Of a stretch of DNA of 64,000 nucleotides, positions 33,457-40,956 are shown in pieces; position 1 is the stretch's first letter; the number at the start of each line of letters is the position of its first letter. The position numbers and the translations under genes were made by a program. The stretch covers positions 23,481 to 87,480 of the forward strand of contig NZ_JFZT01000047.1 of NCBI RefSeq assembly GCF_000632495.1, written 5' to 3'. Below the pieces are notes generated by a model that made no database searches, was not told where the DNA came from, and was given only the letters and a program-made list of their open reading frames with translations. The DNA is from Candidatus Acidianus copahuensis (lineage in GTDB: Archaea; Thermoproteota; Thermoprotei_A; Sulfolobales; Sulfolobaceae).

Positions 33457-34152
33457 CTATGATGAACTAATTACCATTACGTTCTCCATATTTGTCTCAT
33501 AGTTTTTATCGCTTGATTTAAGCTCAACTATAGAATATTTTCTCGTTTTATATGGCAATTTCTTTATTCTCTGTATAGTTCCTTCGACACCTGTATTTTT
33601 ACCGCCGGTAATTATCGCTATAGCACCCTCCTTCAGTGTATATACGGCATCAATTTTGCTATTAGTCAAATTAACCCTAATAGTAGACAAAGTGGGATAA
33701 TAATTGGAATCATTAGATTCGACCTGTAAATTAGTACCATCATGCAAATTCAATTGAATCTTTCCATTTTTTACGGACACCTTATTGAGTACCTTCTTTA
33801 GCTTATATTGAGCTTCATCAGAAGAAATCGATCTTGGAGCTATAAACCTAGATTTATCGGGATAAATTACGTAATACTGTTCAGCACTAGGAATAGATAC
33901 CACATCCATCAAACCGACCGGAAATCTATAGTCAACTCTCATAATTCCATCAACATAAATTTTCCCATTATATAATATCTTCTTAGCTTCACTCAATGTT
34001 AGCGCCACACCTAAATAATCTCTCAATAATACCCCAAGAGGTATACTACTTCCCGCAGAATGTGGACCAGGAATTGGCCTAACAGTCCATTTATATTCCT
34101 TTTTTAAAATTTTTAGAAATTTTGGTGATGCAAACCTAGTTACGTGCCCCAT
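33457..34152 (-). CDS. rps4e: Ribosomal protein eS4
   Basis: 231 residues from the ATG at 34152 (MGHVTRFASPKFLKILKKEY). A frame from 34251 would add 33 residues that overlap uL24 and match nothing in the family; GAGG precedes the chosen ATG, which shares one base with the uL24 stop. Domains are S4-like, a central eS4 domain and a KOW motif near the end (IITGGKNTGVEGTI). Confidence 0.96.
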   Translation of the reverse strand: MGHVTRFASPKFLKILKKEYKWTVRPIPGPHSAGSSIPLGVLLRDYLGVALTLSEAKKILYNGKIYVDGIMRVDYRFPVGLMDVVSIPSAEQYYVIYPDKSRFIAPRSISSDEAQYKLKKVLNKVSVKNGKIQLNLHDGTNLQVESNDSNYYPTLSTIRVNLTNSKIDAVYTLKEGAIAIITGGKNTGVEGTIQRIKKLPYKTRKYSIVELKSSDKNYETNMENVMVISSS

Positions 34153-34523
34153 TATTTCCTCTCCTCTTTTGCTTTTCTTTCTATTGTTTTCTTCCTTCTC
34201 TCGTCTGATAACTCTAACTTGGTAATCTGAACTTTTGATGCATGAACCCAAATATAAACTGGAGTTCCATCAGCCTTCTTTCTAGTTAACCCTTCAATAG
34301 CTATTCTTCCACGTTTCAAATTCAAAGAGGTAACCTTTCCTTCATACCCAGCATTGTTTCCTCTCATAACCCTTACAGTATCTCCTTTCCTTACGCTTAT
34401 CCTTTTTATTCCGTATTCTTTAATTAACTCCATAGTTAACGGAGCGACTACAAGCTTATGCAACTTATGTTTAGATGCATTCAAAACAATTTTTCTTTGT
34501 TTTGATGGCTTCATTGAGCTCAT
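34152..34523 (-). CDS. rpl24: Ribosomal protein uL24
   Basis: 123 residues with the KOW motif VRKGDTVRVMRGNNAGYEGK near the middle and the archaeal/eukaryotic (L26-like) N-terminal extension KPSKQRKIVLNASKHKLHK. Basic C-terminal tail. Assembly-initiating protein of the large subunit. Confidence 0.96.
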   Translation of the reverse strand: MSSMKPSKQRKIVLNASKHKLHKLVVAPLTMELIKEYGIKRISVRKGDTVRVMRGNNAGYEGKVTSLNLKRGRIAIEGLTRKKADGTPVYIWVHASKVQITKLELSDERRKKTIERKAKEERK

Positions 34524-34533
34524 TATTTTCCCC

Positions 34534-34950
34534 TCAAATAACTATAGTAGCTAGACTAGCTACCTTAGGCCATCTTTCGGCCGCTTCTCTAGCTATAGGA
34601 CCCCTTATTTCAGTCCCTTTAGGTGTACCATCAGGATTAACTATTACAACTGCATTGTCCTCAAATGAAATCCATGTACCGTCAGGCCTTCTAAAAGGCA
34701 TCCTTTGCCTAACTATAACAGCTCTAAATTTCTGTTTTCTTACTTCAGGAGTTCCCTTCTTTACAGATACTACCACTAAATCTGCAATATTTGCAAAAGG
34801 AACTCTTCTAAGTACTCCTCTATATCCTACTATACCTATAATCATAGCCTCTTTTCCTCCACTATTATCTGCGACGTTAACTCTAGTATTATGCTGAAGC
34901 CCTGGTGTAAGACCTTTTCTGGAACCCAACATCTGAATTTTTTCTGACAT
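34534..34950 (-). CDS. rpl14: Ribosomal protein uL14
   Basis: 138 residues from the ATG at 34950 (MSEKIQMLGSRKGLTPGLQH). GGTGA is 5 bases upstream; the GTG at 34959 is part of that site and is not the start. VNVADNSGGKEAMIIGIVGY is the L14 signature. Confidence 0.96.
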   Translation of the reverse strand: MSEKIQMLGSRKGLTPGLQHNTRVNVADNSGGKEAMIIGIVGYRGVLRRVPFANIADLVVVSVKKGTPEVRKQKFRAVIVRQRMPFRRPDGTWISFEDNAVVIVNPDGTPKGTEIRGPIAREAAERWPKVASLATIVI

Positions 34951-34951
34951 T

Positions 34952-35290
34952 TTATTCACCTACCTTTCCAACAACTACAAAGGACACAGACTTTGAAATG
35001 GGTCTAGATTCCGCTATTATAACGTTATCTCCTTCTTTTAAATTCAAACATGGAGGAATATGGACGTGAATTCTACTTCTCCTTCTTTCATATCTCTTAA
35101 ATTTATGATTATAATAGAGATAGGTTCTTTCAAATACTCCCATCTTATTTGCCCTATACTTTATCAACTTACCTTCAAGAATTATTCCTCTAACCCTTAT
35201 TTCACCATGATAAGGACAATACCTATCATCACACTTAGCTGTCGGTCCTTTAACTGACGGAATACCTATATTTTTCATTATCTGACTCAA
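34952..35290 (-). CDS. rps17: Ribosomal protein uS17
   Basis: 112 residues if translation starts at TTG 35288-35290, which overlaps the TGA of the rnp1 gene (TTGA) and follows GGAGGTG. KCDDRYCPYHGEIRVRG and the C-terminal NVIIAESRPISKSVSFVVVG are typical of the archaeal S11e-like form. A GTG at 35302 is an alternative that would add four residues. Confidence 0.93.
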   Translation of the reverse strand: MSQIMKNIGIPSVKGPTAKCDDRYCPYHGEIRVRGIILEGKLIKYRANKMGVFERTYLYYNHKFKRYERRRSRIHVHIPPCLNLKEGDNVIIAESRPISKSVSFVVVGKVGE

Positions 35291-35550
35291 CCTACACTCC
35301 ACCTCCTTTTATATATCCTCTTAATAGGACTACCAACTATCCTACAACCATGAACTATCATATGACTACCTTTAAAATCTAACTGATAAATTCCATTCAT
35401 CTTGTATATTCGTTTAATTTTACCTTTATGGTCCCTTATATACAAGAAATTTCTACTCTCAAAAACAATTATACCAGAAATATTAATATAATACGGATTA
35501 GAATGATATAAAACGGTTATCTTTAAACCTATTAAATCAAGAATTTTCAT
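35287..35550 (-). CDS. rnp1: RNase P protein component 1 (Rpp29/Pop4)
   Basis: 87 residues; an Sm-like beta-barrel that binds the specificity domain of RNase P RNA, which removes tRNA 5' leaders. GLKITVLYHSNPYYINISG and IVHGCRIVGSPIKRIYKRRW are typical. Its place between uL29 and uS17 is the standard archaeal arrangement. Overlaps uL29 by 14 bases and uS17 by 4. Confidence 0.93.
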   Translation of the reverse strand: MKILDLIGLKITVLYHSNPYYINISGIIVFESRNFLYIRDHKGKIKRIYKMNGIYQLDFKGSHMIVHGCRIVGSPIKRIYKRRWSVG

Positions 35551-35779
35551 TGCTTTTAGGTTTCTTGATATTGGAACTTTTATTTTCTCTAGATTTTTGG
35601 GCTATTGTAGTCATAATCCTAGCTATATCCTTCCTCGTATTCTTAATGATAGATGTGTTTTTAAGAGTACCTAATCTACTATCTGCTCTGTACTTAAGAA
35701 GATCTAATTGCAGTTCCCTTAATTTCTCGTTAAGCTGATCTAATGACATTTGAGATAACTCCTTATTATTAAGAGGCAT
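35537..35779 (-). CDS. rpl29: Ribosomal protein uL29
   Basis: 80 residues from the ATG at 35779 (MPLNNKELSQMSLDQLNEKL). Two long helices; LREL and LDLLKYRADSRLGTLKNTS are the signature. The Ser/Lys/Asn-rich C-terminal tail (about 18 residues) looks disordered. AGGTCAGG precedes the start. It overlaps the uS3 gene by 11 bases. Confidence 0.95.
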   Translation of the reverse strand: MPLNNKELSQMSLDQLNEKLRELQLDLLKYRADSRLGTLKNTSIIKNTRKDIARIMTTIAQKSRENKSSNIKKPKSNENS

Positions 35780-36443
35780 TACTATCCTGACCTCCTTCAT
35801 CTATTATTTTCACGTTAGTTACAGTTACTCCTTCACTCGTACTAGGTTGAATTTCTTTAATCGAGATCTTATCTATTGGTCTCAAAGGTTTAGTTATTAC
35901 TACTTCTACTCCATATATACCGAGCTTCAAGGTAGCAATAGCTATCGCTCTATCCACCATTTTCTCTAGACTATTCCCTGATTTATAGACAGTACCTTCT
36001 TTTAGTTTCTCATATTTAGCTCTCTCAGACGTTATCTTTCCGCTAACTATAACTTCAGCACCTAATGCGCCAGCTCCCATAATTCTCCTAATTGTAATAA
36101 ATGCTGCCCTTCTAAAATGATAACCTTTTTCCAAAGCAACAGCAAGCCTAAATGCCATCACTCTCGCATTTAATTCAGGGTTATCTACATTAGTGACAGT
36201 TATTTGTGGATTCTCTAAGCTAAAATACCTTTCGAAGACTTGAGCTAACTGCTTAATAGTTCTACCACCTTTCCCTATTATCATTGCTGGCCGTCCTGCA
36301 TATATTATAATCCTTGTTCCCATAGGCGTTTTTATTATGTCTACACCCGCATATTCTGCGTTATAAAACTGCTTAGCTAAATACTCATCAACCATTACTT
36401 TACTTATAGATTTCTGTAGAAAATACTTCTTTATATTAACCAT
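35769..36443 (-). CDS. rps3: Ribosomal protein uS3
   Basis: 224 residues from the second ATG (36443), which has GGTGA 6 bases upstream and shares a base with the uL22 stop; the ATG at 36446 is too close to that site. KH domain with GRPAMIIGKGGRTIKQLA, and FRRAAFITIRRIMGAGALGA in the C-terminal domain. The last 20 residues are acidic and flexible. Confidence 0.96.
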   Translation of the reverse strand: MVNIKKYFLQKSISKVMVDEYLAKQFYNAEYAGVDIIKTPMGTRIIIYAGRPAMIIGKGGRTIKQLAQVFERYFSLENPQITVTNVDNPELNARVMAFRLAVALEKGYHFRRAAFITIRRIMGAGALGAEVIVSGKITSERAKYEKLKEGTVYKSGNSLEKMVDRAIAIATLKLGIYGVEVVITKPLRPIDKISIKEIQPSTSEGVTVTNVKIIDEGGQDSNAS

Positions 36444-36913
36444 CATACCTCACCTACCATTACTTCTATATTAGAAGTTCTTCTATATTTCGCTGTAGCC
36501 CTTCCAAATGCTCTTGGCATAAACCTCTTTAAAGTTATACCCTTATGACAAGCTATATGTAAGATCGTTAAACTATCTGCATCAAGACCTTTAGCCACTG
36601 CATTACTTTCAGCACTGTTTAAGACTTTTAATACATACTGTACAGCTTTTACGGGATATCTTCCGTTTTTCACTTTCCATTTACTGGATATATTACTCCT
36701 ATGAGATGAACCATGCGAATATCTATAAAATGGCAATGCCTCCTCTTTTCTTTCAACCCTCTCTAGGAATTTTTTAGCGCTTTGAAGATTCATACCCCTT
36801 ACAGCTTTACATACATTATACAAATCTCTATAAGAAGCAGGTACTTCCTTTAAGACAGCCTTATACACTTTTTCCTCGTCAACCCCTAGTAAAGGATATT
36901 TCCAAGAACCCAA
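36443..36913 (-). CDS. rpl22: Ribosomal protein uL22
   Basis: 156 residues if translation starts at TTG 36911-36913, 5 bases after GGTGA; the GTG, ATG and TTG just upstream (36922, 36919, 36916) lie in or against that site. GSWKYPLLGVDEEKVYKAVL is the start and HIACHKGITLKRFMPRAFGR the conserved C-terminal hairpin that lines the exit tunnel. Confidence 0.94.
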   Translation of the reverse strand: MGSWKYPLLGVDEEKVYKAVLKEVPASYRDLYNVCKAVRGMNLQSAKKFLERVERKEEALPFYRYSHGSSHRSNISSKWKVKNGRYPVKAVQYVLKVLNSAESNAVAKGLDADSLTILHIACHKGITLKRFMPRAFGRATAKYRRTSNIEVMVGEV

Positions 36914-36918
36914 CAACA

Positions 36919-37341
36919 TCACCCTTTCATAGCTAAGAATAGACTGGATCTTGTAGCTTTCAATCCAGGTTCTCCGTGCTCTACTTTCTTTGTTGTTACA
37001 GCAAATTCACCTATATAATGACCTATCATTTCTGGCAGAATCTGAAATTCAATAAATTCCTTTCCATTATATACACCAAATTTTAATCCAACCATCTCAG
37101 GAAATATAATCAAATCCCTTACATGTGTCTTAATTGTCCTATCTACTTTACCCTCTCTCCTCATTTTCCTTATTTTCTCTAATAATATTCTTTGCTGATT
37201 AGTGAAACCCCTTGTAAGAGAACGTCTTTGCCTAGATGGTAGCAGCTTCACAAATTCATCCATTGGCATATCCATTAACTCCTGAATTGACTTTCCTCTA
37301 TATTTAAACCTCTGCCATTCTACAGGAAACTCAATAGACAT
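36919..37341 (-). CDS. rps19: Ribosomal protein uS19
   Basis: 140 residues from the ATG at 37341 (MSIEFPVEWQRFKYRGKSIQ). The archaeal N-terminal extension is present, and EFQILPEMIGHYIGEFAVTT with EHGEPGLKATRSS is the conserved C-terminal half. A weak GAGTGGT precedes the start. Confidence 0.95.
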   Translation of the reverse strand: MSIEFPVEWQRFKYRGKSIQELMDMPMDEFVKLLPSRQRRSLTRGFTNQQRILLEKIRKMRREGKVDRTIKTHVRDLIIFPEMVGLKFGVYNGKEFIEFQILPEMIGHYIGEFAVTTKKVEHGEPGLKATRSSLFLAMKG

Positions 37342-37374
37342 TAAAACCACTCTCTAAATTGATAGTAATAAATC

Positions 37375-38091
37375 TCACTTTCTTTCCCTCCTGCCCGTTC
37401 TTCTTGCTGCTATATGTCCAACCTTACGACCAGGTGGAGCGTTCCTCGAAACTGTACTTGATCTACTGACACTAGCGTGAAGCCCTCCACCATGAGGATG
37501 ATCAACAACATTCATTGCTACTCCTCTTACTACTGGCCACTTAGTAGCTTTAACTTTATATTTCCAGTATGAAGTACCGGCCTTTAATGCAGGTTTATCT
37601 AAAGCTCCAGCACCTGCGACTGTACCTACAGTAGCCCTTCCATTCTTACTAACGGACATAATCTTGCCAGAAGGTAATTTTATAAGGACTTTATCACCAG
37701 CAACACCCATTACTACAGCATAAGAACCAGCAGTTCTCGCAAACTTTCCCCCATCTCCTCTGTATTTTTCAACATTTGATACGATAGCACCTTCTGGTAA
37801 AGAGCCAACAGTAACTATATTTCCTAGTGACGGAGAAACATTTTCACCGATTTCTATCTTTTGTCCAACAATAAGTCCTTGTACTGCCTGAGTATAAAAC
37901 ACAGTACCGTCATCAAGCTTTACTTTAGCTAATGGTGCTAACATTCCTGGATTATGCAGTATGTCAATTATCTTAGCTACATGATAACCTGTTATATTAG
38001 GATATCTAGCCTTTCCTACTCTTAACCATCCAGGACTTCTAAAATTAATATTTCCTCTTCCAGCCCTCTGCTGGAGTAAACTTTTACCCAT
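37375..38091 (-). CDS. rpl2: Ribosomal protein uL2
   Basis: 238 residues. GVAMNVVDHPHGGGLHASVS is the conserved peptidyl-transferase-centre loop of uL2, here in the archaeal form. The N-terminal GKSLLQQRAGRGNINFRSPG is typical. 13 bases after uL23. Confidence 0.97.
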   Translation of the reverse strand: MGKSLLQQRAGRGNINFRSPGWLRVGKARYPNITGYHVAKIIDILHNPGMLAPLAKVKLDDGTVFYTQAVQGLIVGQKIEIGENVSPSLGNIVTVGSLPEGAIVSNVEKYRGDGGKFARTAGSYAVVMGVAGDKVLIKLPSGKIMSVSKNGRATVGTVAGAGALDKPALKAGTSYWKYKVKATKWPVVRGVAMNVVDHPHGGGLHASVSRSSTVSRNAPPGRKVGHIAARRTGRRERK

Positions 38092-38104
38092 TTTTATATC
38101 ACCT

Positions 38105-38353
38105 TTACAATATACCTAGCTTTTGTGCTAGGTCTACCGCCTTATATTCTGGTTTTAACCTAATGTAAGCTTTCTTAATACCGGTTGGAGTAATTACTGT
38201 ATTTATTTTTTCTATTTTAACTTCAAAGCTTTTTTCTAATTCAGATTTAATTTGATCCTTTGTAGCTTTTTTATCCACAATTACTACTATAGTATTTGTA
38301 GCCTCTATAAGTTTAGTAGCCTTTTCTGTAGATAAAGTTTCTTTGATTATCAT
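38105..38353 (-). CDS. rpl23: Ribosomal protein uL23
   Basis: 82 residues, LSTEKATKLIEATNTIVVIV at the start and KKAYIRLKPEYKAVDLAQKL at the end; the short archaeal form at the tunnel exit, where SRP and the translocon dock. It overlaps uL4 by 4 bases. Confidence 0.96.
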   Translation of the reverse strand: MIIKETLSTEKATKLIEATNTIVVIVDKKATKDQIKSELEKSFEVKIEKINTVITPTGIKKAYIRLKPEYKAVDLAQKLGIL

Positions 38354-39150
38354 AATAATCTGCCCTCTAATCTTTTCTTTAATATCTCAATTGATGATTC
38401 GGTATATATTGTTAGTCTTCCAGGATGACCTCCAGGTGCTAAATGGTTTATACTTAAATTATTTGCAGCTACTACGTCAGCTCCTTCTATGTTCCTAATT
38501 GCATTTACTATTGGTAGATTCATATTATGAACTACAAAGAGCGGACCTACAGCTCTTTTATATCTTCTACCTCTCATTTTTCCCTTACCGGGTCTTATCT
38601 TTCTATTTTCCTTAACTCTCTGTAATTCTTCTGAAAGACCTATCTTTTCCAGAAAAGATACAACATCTTTAGTCTTCTTCAAATTACACACTTCATCCGA
38701 TATAATAACAGGCAGTACAAGTTTTTCCTGTATTTTATGCCCTCTTTTCTTCACAAATTCCGTATAGCTTCCAGCACTTATTGCACTTATTATAGCTAAC
38801 CGTTTTTCCTTTATATTTATTTCCTCTGCAATGATTTTTTTTGTTGAAGGCGGAAATGCCAATCTTCCCCCAACAGTATTAGGGGCTAACGCTCCTTCTC
38901 CTGAAACGTTAATTCTAGGAACTCTAGCCATACCAAGATTAATCCCAAAGCTATGTGCAGTAGTTCTCCTCCCAGCCATTGGATCTCTACCTTTTGGTTG
39001 TAAAGACTTAGTAAAAGATGATAAGAAAGCCCTTCTAATTAAATCATTTCTTACATAATATCCAAAAATAGATGGAAGCTGTATTTCCTTCACTTGATTT
39101 CCATTTATATCGATTATAGGAACAGTTTTTATTTTAACCTCTGTATACAT
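38350..39150 (-). CDS. rpl4: Ribosomal protein uL4
   Basis: 266 residues. The tunnel-lining loop RRTTAHSFGINLGMARVPRI and the GKGKMRGRRYKRAVGPLFV segment are typical of archaeal uL4 (L4e). Ends in the globular domain with VAANNLSINHLAPGGHPGRL. Confidence 0.97.
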   Translation of the reverse strand: MYTEVKIKTVPIIDINGNQVKEIQLPSIFGYYVRNDLIRRAFLSSFTKSLQPKGRDPMAGRRTTAHSFGINLGMARVPRINVSGEGALAPNTVGGRLAFPPSTKKIIAEEINIKEKRLAIISAISAGSYTEFVKKRGHKIQEKLVLPVIISDEVCNLKKTKDVVSFLEKIGLSEELQRVKENRKIRPGKGKMRGRRYKRAVGPLFVVHNMNLPIVNAIRNIEGADVVAANNLSINHLAPGGHPGRLTIYTESSIEILKKRLEGRLL

Positions 39151-39154
39151 GATC

Positions 39155-40177
39155 TCACCCTTGCTTACTTAATACGTCTACATAGGTTATTTTTGGAGGT
39201 TCAGGTGTCACTTGATAAGGTCTGATAGGATATCTTAAAAATAAAGGCCTTTTCTTATGTCCTATTGTAGAACCTTGAATTAGCATGTATGTGTTTTTAA
39301 CTAAACCATATCCTACAAATCCACCAGCTGGATTTATTTCTGACGAATTAGAAGATATCTTAAGTATTCTCTTATTGTGCTCTGTCCTCCTATGAAATCC
39401 CATTTGACCTGGTTGCGGAACATAACTTGGAGTAGCGAAGGATGGACCCTTAGTCCCTGCCTTCCTACTTCCTTTTCTATGTTTATGCCATCTAGGTAAT
39501 TCTATAACTTCATATCTTTTTACCACGCCTTCAAAGCCATGCCCTTTAGTTACTCCAATGATATCAACTAAACCACCAGGTTTAAACAAAGCTTCAACTT
39601 GTAACGGCTTGCCCAAAACATTTAATGCATATTCTAACTGTGAATTCACATTGCCTCCTCCTATTTGTATTTCAGCAATATCTGGTGATTTTTTACCTAA
39701 AGAAGATATAAGCTTTGGCTGAGTTGCTACAATGGTTCTAAAGTATAATATTTCGTTCGATTTACTTTTTATCTTTTCTAGGAATGTTGACATTTTATCC
39801 TTATTTACCTTTAAATTCTTTAATCTTCTTGTAATATTAATCTCTTTTGGTGGTTCGACCCAATAATCAGTTAAAACCTCTGGCTCTCCATTATCGCCAA
39901 GAACATATGCCCTTAAAGCTAAAGGTACTATTGGTGGAGTCTCTATAACTGTTACAGGAGAAAATATTTCTTTACCGTAATTTAAAGAGCCTTTAAGATC
40001 GTCAATGTAGTAAATGTGCGTCATCCCCACTTTATATCCTATAAATCCAAGGAGAGTAGGAGATTGAGTAGCCAAAATAGGCCAAGTTCTTGGACTAAAC
40101 AGTATCCCGCTAGCCCTTTTTCTAGGCCTAAGCCCAGCTGTTCCTCTTCTAGGTGATGAAAGCTTTCGATGACCCAT
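39155..40177 (-). CDS. rpl3: Ribosomal protein uL3
   Basis: 340 residues, archaeal/eukaryotic uL3. GHRKLSSPRRGTAGLRPRKR at the N-terminus, DIIGVTKGHGFEGVVKRYEV in the middle and GTKGPSFATPSYVPQPGQMG in the loop that reaches the peptidyl-transferase centre. First r-protein of the long operon; a TATA box (40208-40218) lies upstream. Confidence 0.97.
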   Translation of the reverse strand: MGHRKLSSPRRGTAGLRPRKRASGILFSPRTWPILATQSPTLLGFIGYKVGMTHIYYIDDLKGSLNYGKEIFSPVTVIETPPIVPLALRAYVLGDNGEPEVLTDYWVEPPKEINITRRLKNLKVNKDKMSTFLEKIKSKSNEILYFRTIVATQPKLISSLGKKSPDIAEIQIGGGNVNSQLEYALNVLGKPLQVEALFKPGGLVDIIGVTKGHGFEGVVKRYEVIELPRWHKHRKGSRKAGTKGPSFATPSYVPQPGQMGFHRRTEHNKRILKISSNSSEINPAGGFVGYGLVKNTYMLIQGSTIGHKKRPLFLRYPIRPYQVTPEPPKITYVDVLSKQG

Positions 40178-40207
40178 CCTCTATCCATTCTGTTTCTACC
40201 TTTCATT

Positions 40208-40218
40208 ATTATAAAAAA
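40208..40218 (-). promoter_or_regulatory. Internal TATA box before uL3
   Basis: TTTTTTATAAT on the minus strand, between the SPOUT methyltransferase stop and uL3. Initiation about 26 bases on would fall near 40187, ten bases before the uL3 ATG, giving the ribosomal operon a promoter independent of ileS. Confidence 0.5.
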
Positions 40219-40222
40219 GTAT

Positions 40223-40956
40223 CTATTCAAGAATCATGTTAAGTATAGATAAAGATGCAGAGAGTGCTTCTTCTACCCTAACGTTAGATACTCCTTGTTT
40301 TGGAACAAAGTTTAGGATTAAAGGATGCGAGTTATTTCCAAAACGTTCCAATACTTTGCCTTCAGGTGGACCAATTAGGAGTGTTAGTCCATTTTCCTCA
40401 TATTTATCCCTAATTATATTTTTCATTTTGAAGGGATCATCCCCACTTCTACTGCCAATAATTAAGTTTTTTTTAAGAGTTTCTTAAATGATATATTATC
40501 CAATGAAAATCCATTATAGTAAATATATGGATAGGTTATAAATTTACCTTTTATACAATCTGTCACTAGAATTGCACTAGTCTTAACATCAAACATTCTA
40601 TTAAGTCCAAAATTACCATCTTTACCTTTCCTAATCTCGCCTTCAACTGGTTGCCTATGAACTATATGGCTTTGTATATCCATAGGAGAAATAAGACCTA
40701 CCTTCGAAAGATCTTTATCTATTGAAACATTTTTCTTGAGATATGGAGGAGTAATCGAATACATTAATATTTTCTTTACAAAGTTAAAATCCTGGCTTGG
40801 TGCATCTATTAAATATAATCTATCTACCCTAAATGTTAGTAATAATCTAAAAATAAATGAAAGAAATAAAGTTTTTTGTATTAATGATGATCTTATTCCT
40901 AGAAAAGATGGATATAATGCCACGGATAATTCTTTTCTTCGAGGATAAGGGAACAA
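40223..40956 (-). CDS. SPOUT-class RNA methyltransferase, frame broken at an A8 run (-1 frameshift needed)
   Basis: Looks like the archaeal COG2106/PF02598 family (predicted RNA uridine N3-methyltransferase). The zero frame, from TTG 40956, gives 164 residues and stops at 40462. The rest of the protein, with the SAM-binding trefoil-knot motifs LIGPPEGKV and LNFVPKQGVSNVRVEEALSA, lies in the -1 frame and continues without a gap if the ribosome slips back one base on the A8 run (40467-40474). The joined product would be 244 residues, a normal family length. It starts 1 base after ileS. It could be programmed frameshifting, a real mutation, or a homopolymer sequencing error. Confidence 0.85.
40467..40474 (-). 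promoter_or_regulatory. Slippery A8 tract, candidate -1 frameshift site
   Basis: On the minus strand the zero-frame codons are TTA AAA AAA ACT TAA. The heptamer A-AAA-AAA lets both tRNA-Lys re-pair after a one-base backward slip, after which the frame reads AAC TTA ATT ATT GGC and on into the conserved domain. The zero-frame stop follows one codon after the run. Frameshifting at an A-rich site is known in the Saccharolobus solfataricus fucosidase gene. Confidence 0.55.

Noticed and set aside
34153..34251. 33-residue N-terminal extension of eS4
   Set aside because: It overlaps uL24 completely in another frame and does not match the family; the ATG at 34152 has a ribosome-binding site.
40236..40487. 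83-codon frame on the plus strand opposite the frameshift region
   Set aside because: It is the complement of the conserved SPOUT C-terminus and shows no protein features or promoter of its own.
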